Positions 32,300 through 35,490 of a DNA stretch of 35,490 bases are shown here, in pieces; positions within the stretch are counted from its first letter, which is position 1, and each line of letters starts with the position of its first letter. Source of the DNA: an uncultured Pirellulaceae bacterium (GTDB taxonomy: Bacteria; Planctomycetota; Planctomycetia; Pirellulales; Pirellulaceae). The notes beneath the pieces were generated by a model. That model made no database searches and was not told where the DNA came from. It saw nothing but the letters and a program-made list of their open reading frames with translations. The translations under genes and the position numbers were made by a program. The stretch spans positions 1 through 35,490 of the forward strand of contig CAKZVF010000201.1 of the NCBI GenBank assembly GCA_937921995.1. The letters are read 5' to 3'.

Positions 32300-32908
32300 A
32301 TGATGTCTCAAGAGAACCCATTCGGACAACAAGATTGGCCGCAACTGGTAGAAGCCGCACGTAGTGGGTGCGAGGACTCACTGGGCGAGATCATCGTCCG
32401 TTTGCGCGGGTATCTTTTGTTGATCGCTAACGGCCAGATGCGTGGGAGTTTGCAGGCAAAATTCGGAGCATCGGACATCGTTCAAAACAGCTTGCTGGAT
32501 GCCTACGCAGGCATTGACGAGTTCAGCGGCACGACCGAAGCGGAGATGCGAGCGTGGTTGAAGCAGATCGTCCTTCACAATTTTATCGACGAAAAACGAC
32601 GATATACGCAGACTCAATCACGCAGCATAGATCGCGAACGGCCTTTAGATTCACTGGTGGCTTCATTACCCGCAGGCGTTTTCGAAAGCGGCCGTAAAAA
32701 AATGCGGCAGGCCGAGCAACTCCAGCAGTTCGCCGCAGCGGTCGAGCGATTGAGCCCTCGCCAACAACGCGTTATCGAAGGACGTCGACGCTTTGGCTAC
32801 AGCTATAAACAGATCGCCGATCAATTGGGAATTACCGAGGCTGCCGCAAAAACTCTTGGATCACGCGCGATCAGACAATTAAGGGGATTTCTTGCCGAAG
32901 AAGATTAG
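32300..32908 (+). CDS. ECF-type RNA polymerase sigma factor, planctomycete group
   Basis: 202 aa. Region 2 spans about 20-100 (LRGYLLLIANGQMRG, ASDIVQNSLLDAYAGIDEFSG, MRAWLKQIVLHNFIDEKRR). Region 4 holds the helix-turn-helix (LSPRQQRVIEGRRRFGYSYKQIADQLGITEAAAKTLGSRA split across about 145-190). SDIVQ plus the Trp-Leu-Lys stretch is the pattern of the Rhodopirellula/Verrucomicrobium sigma family. GGAAG lies ten bases before the ATG at 32300. The Ser/Thr kinase gene begins about 98 bases downstream. No anti-sigma factor gene is adjacent; planctomycete ECFs of this type are known to be linked to Ser/Thr kinases. Confidence 0.93.
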   Translation: MMSQENPFGQQDWPQLVEAARSGCEDSLGEIIVRLRGYLLLIANGQMRGSLQAKFGASDIVQNSLLDAYAGIDEFSGTTEAEMRAWLKQIVLHNFIDEKRRYTQTQSRSIDRERPLDSLVASLPAGVFESGRKKMRQAEQLQQFAAAVERLSPRQQRVIEGRRRFGYSYKQIADQLGITEAAAKTLGSRAIRQLRGFLAEED

Positions 32909-33006
32909 AGTCTCCCTCCTCCATTTTTCTATCTGGCTGACGTTCGATTCTTGAAGTTCGTTTCTCTAAACGATTGCTTTCACCTTCTCTTCTCCAAATT
33001 TGGTCA

Positions 33007-34524
33007 ATGAACGAATCTCGTAGTGACGATGACGCCGGTCAAGACGATGACCCATCCGGTCTTTCCCCACAGCAGATCGCTGCGAAACTGGATCAGCTCT
33101 GGCCAGAAAACGTGCGCTTGGCCGCCCAGTCGAACCTGCCGATTGGCCAGCGTGTTGCTCATTTCAACATCCGTTCGCTTTTGGGGCACGGTGCCTTTGG
33201 CGTCGTTTATCTGGCCGATGATACGATCGAAGATCGGCCTGTCGCATTGAAACTTCCGCGCGTCGAGGTGCTTTGCAATCCAGAGAAACGAAAGCGTTTC
33301 TCTGCCGAAGCCGAAATGGCCAAGCAATTCGCCCACCCCGGCATCGTTGAAGTCTTCCAGTGCGAAACTGAGGGGCCGACGCCATACATCGCGTCCGCGT
33401 GGTGCGATGGTGGAGATTTGGGCAAATGGAAGGCGCAACAAATGGCCCGCGGAGAATACCTTCCGCCGTGGGAGCACGTGGTAGAGCTATTGGCCGAAGT
33501 TGCCGATGCGGTGCACTATGCACACCAGCAGGGCGTCACCCACCGGGATCTAAAACCCGCAAATATTCTGCTGTGCCGTCGGTTAGATGAATCATCCGAT
33601 GAGAGACAAGGGTTGGCCAGTTTCCGCCCCAAGGTGACTGACTTCGGTTTGGCAAAGTTCAATGATCCTTCTATCGGTGATGCCTGTTCAAGCCTGTTGG
33701 TGGGTACGCCCATCTATATGGCTCCCGAGCAATTCAACCGGTCCAGCGATAAACTTGTCGATCCTGCGTTGGCGGACATCTACAGTCTGGGGGCGATCTT
33801 GTTTGAGACGTTGTCCGGAACATCACCCATTCAAGGAGAGACCTATTTAGAGGTGCTCAGTAGCATCCAGAACGATTCGACGCTTCGATTAAGTCAGGTC
33901 CGCAAAGATTTACCAGCGGCACTGAGTGTCATTTGTGACAATTGCCTTCACAAAAATCCTGAAGCACGTTACGAGTCCGCGGCGCGGCTGGCGGAGGATC
34001 TGAGACTGTGTCTTGCTGGCGAACCGGTGTCTAAAAAAACGATTCATGCCGTCGCCCGAGGTAGGTTTTGGTTTAGGCGCAAAGACTGGTACTCGGTCGC
34101 AGGTTGGTTTGCGATTGGATCTCAATCGCTCGTTACGACTTGGCTGGTACTGAGCGACTTTTTTAAAGTTGTCTTTGGCGTGCTGACCATGCAAGAGTAT
34201 TTGGCTATCTTACCGTATTTGATTCTGATCGCAGCGACGACCTCATTGACGATGATCCTGTTTGGTGTGTTCACCATCAAACGCAAACGCTGGGCGGTTT
34301 GGGGTGGAGTGGTTCTCTCCGCATTTAATTTGTGCGCGCCCCTTTCGGCCTTCTTTAGTCAACCGGTGATCTTCGATGAAGTTTACAACGCAAACGACCC
34401 ATACTTTTCGTTCAAGATTCACCTCATATTGCTACTCTGTTTTCTCAGCCAATTGATTTTGTTTCTGTGTGCGGCTTGCCCAGCAAAACCAACGAGAAAC
34501 AAAGCTGGTGTGAAACTAAGTTAG
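33007..34524 (+). CDS. Membrane Ser/Thr protein kinase paired with the ECF sigma factor
   Basis: 505 aa. The Hanks-type kinase domain covers about 54-330: LGHGAFGVVYLAD (glycine loop), VALKLPR (Lys82), HRDLKPANILL (Asp181), VTDFGLAK (Asp212), GTPIYMAPEQ. All catalytic residues are present. After a juxtamembrane stretch, about 361-490 form four hydrophobic helices ending in a short Lys-rich tail. Unlike most planctomycete kinases it has no WD40, TPR or PASTA sensor, so any signal must be sensed within the membrane or by partners. The acidic N-terminal ~20 residues (SDDDAGQDDD) are unusual. ATG at 33007 preferred over a TTG at 32974. The inferred role is control of the upstream sigma factor by phosphorylation. 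Confidence 0.93.
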   Translation: MNESRSDDDAGQDDDPSGLSPQQIAAKLDQLWPENVRLAAQSNLPIGQRVAHFNIRSLLGHGAFGVVYLADDTIEDRPVALKLPRVEVLCNPEKRKRFSAEAEMAKQFAHPGIVEVFQCETEGPTPYIASAWCDGGDLGKWKAQQMARGEYLPPWEHVVELLAEVADAVHYAHQQGVTHRDLKPANILLCRRLDESSDERQGLASFRPKVTDFGLAKFNDPSIGDACSSLLVGTPIYMAPEQFNRSSDKLVDPALADIYSLGAILFETLSGTSPIQGETYLEVLSSIQNDSTLRLSQVRKDLPAALSVICDNCLHKNPEARYESAARLAEDLRLCLAGEPVSKKTIHAVARGRFWFRRKDWYSVAGWFAIGSQSLVTTWLVLSDFFKVVFGVLTMQEYLAILPYLILIAATTSLTMILFGVFTIKRKRWAVWGGVVLSAFNLCAPLSAFFSQPVIFDEVYNANDPYFSFKIHLILLLCFLSQLILFLCAACPAKPTRNKAGVKLS

Positions 34525-34663
34525 CATCGCGGAATCCAACAAGTGCTTCATCACCGAGCCTGCTCGATTGCTAATTTGAACTGCGGATCAATGGAATGGA
34601 TTGCAGCTTGTTTATTCGGCGAGGCTATACGCGGCGGGTTTATATCTCAGGTTTATACCGCGA

Positions 34664-35490
34664 TTATTCGGCGATCGCAGGTTCCAATTTCCCAATAGGG
34701 CGAGTCCCCTCGCCTTTTACTTGGGTCAGGGTGTCTCCAAGATCTCTCCGAGCTTCATCGCCCATTTGCCGCAGACGATCTGCAATTTCGGGATGCTGTT
34801 GGATGAGATTATTCCTTTCGCCCACATCGTTCGCCAAATCGTAAAGTTCCTCCGCGGTTTTCTGGCCTTTCGCTTTTCCTGGAATTCCACCTGCTCCCGC
34901 TTTACCGGCTTCCATCGAGGCGTACTTGTGCGGGAAGTGCAGTTTCCATCGGCCGTCTCGAACCGCATGCAGCTGACCGCCGCCGTAGTAACAATAGAAG
35001 CTCTTCCTAGATGATTCCACGTCTTCATCGCCCATCAGTAGACCGCTGATATCGAAACCATCAATTTTATTTTTTGGAAGTTCGGCCCCAATCAAATGCG
35101 CGACCGTTGGCAGGATGTCGATCGTGGAAGCCAGCGCGTCACAGTCAGTGCCAGCCGCAATTTTGTTGGTCCAACGCATGATCGTTGGCACGCGATAACC
35201 GCCTTCGAACATCGTTTGCTTGCCTTCACGCAACGGTGCGGCGCTGCCGGCATGGTCGCCAAAGGTTAACCACGGTCCATTGTCAGACGTGAAAATAATT
35301 AACGTGTTATCGCCCAAACCACATTCGTCGATCGTGTTCATGATCTGCCCCACCGACCAATCGACTTCCATCATGACGTCGCCAAACAGGCCTGCGCCGC
35401 TCTTGCCTTTGAACTGCTCCGAAACGTACAGCGGGACGTGCACCATGGTGTGAGGTAGATACAGAAAGAACGGAGTGTCTTGGTGTTCCT
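34664..35490 (-). CDS. S1-family sulfatase, partial (C-terminal part)
   Basis: The frame is open to the window edge; 274 codons plus a stop are visible and the N-terminal part with the CxPSR formylglycine site lies outside. Visible arylsulfatase motifs: FFLYLPHTMVHVPLYVSEQF, FGDVMMEVDWSVGQIM, TLIIFTSDNGPW with the metal-binding Asp-Asn, PLREGKQTMFEGGYRVPTIMRW, and STIDILPTVAHLIGAELP. A C-terminal subdomain with YYGGGQLHAVRDGRWKLHFPH and ELYDLANDVGERNNL is typical. Planctomycetes carry many sulfatases used to desulfate marine polysaccharides. Substrate cannot be told from this part. The end is convergent with the kinase gene, 139 bases apart. Confidence 0.93.
   Translation of the reverse strand, partial: EHQDTPFFLYLPHTMVHVPLYVSEQFKGKSGAGLFGDVMMEVDWSVGQIMNTIDECGLGDNTLIIFTSDNGPWLTFGDHAGSAAPLREGKQTMFEGGYRVPTIMRWTNKIAAGTDCDALASTIDILPTVAHLIGAELPKNKIDGFDISGLLMGDEDVESSRKSFYCYYGGGQLHAVRDGRWKLHFPHKYASMEAGKAGAGGIPGKAKGQKTAEELYDLANDVGERNNLIQQHPEIADRLRQMGDEARRDLGDTLTQVKGEGTRPIGKLEPAIAE

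Noticed and set aside
1-35490. CRISPR array, tRNA, rRNA, insertion sequence or phage genes
   Set aside because: No spaced direct repeats of array type, no cloverleaf with TTCRA core, no transposase or integrase motif was found.

Overview
This 35.5 kb window reads as chromosome of a planctomycete, most likely a Pirellulaceae (Rhodopirellula-like) bacterium. The evidence is the gene content: a planctomycete-type exosortase, two DUF1559 pilin-like proteins, a DUF1080 protein, a large FG-GAP/UnbV (ASPIC) protein, an S1 sulfatase, and an ECF sigma factor paired with a membrane Ser/Thr kinase. The dispersed palindromic repeats between genes fit the same group. No tRNA, rRNA, CRISPR array, transposase or phage gene was seen. 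The largest gene at the left edge (exosortase) and the sulfatase at the right edge are both cut by the window.

Layout. (1) 1-4258, minus strand: exosortase with a C-terminal EpsI-like domain, UDP-glucose 6-dehydrogenase, GDP-mannose 4,6-dehydratase. (2) 4627-6154: a response-regulator/histidine-kinase-like-ATPase fusion (minus), divergent from a small unknown protein (plus). (3) 6708-10399, plus: a Wzz-like polysaccharide chain-length protein with a ~480-residue low-complexity tail, then a secreted DUF1080 protein. (4) 10718-13784, minus: a ketoacyl-synthase-fold protein that has lost its active-site cysteine, and a secretin-like exported protein. (5) 13996-21538: two DUF1559-terminator-lipoprotein cassettes (minus) on either side of a plus-strand FG-GAP/ASPIC lipoprotein. 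(6) 22251-30704, plus: a MalK-type ABC ATPase, nusA, infB, rbfA, a helix-hairpin-helix glycosylase-like protein with a histone H1-like tail, and a YebC/PmpR protein. (7) 30809-35490: an acyltransferase (minus), an ECF sigma factor and Ser/Thr kinase (plus), and a sulfatase (minus, partial).

How the genes may work together. Exosortase, the two sugar-nucleotide enzymes and the Wzz-like protein form a plausible extracellular-polysaccharide and surface-protein sorting locus. The DUF1559/lipoprotein cassettes, the ASPIC protein, the DUF1080 protein and the sulfatase are all envelope or secreted factors typical of polysaccharide-degrading planctomycetes. nusA-infB-rbfA is the conserved transcription/translation cluster, here preceded by an ABC ATPase where rimP is usually found.

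Non-coding structure is rich. At least four families of palindromic repeat lie in intergenic space, and five short exact tandem duplications (unit 16-20 bp, two copies each) lie in intergenic DNA, two of them spanning a stop codon. All functional calls come from reading motifs by eye; no database search was run.
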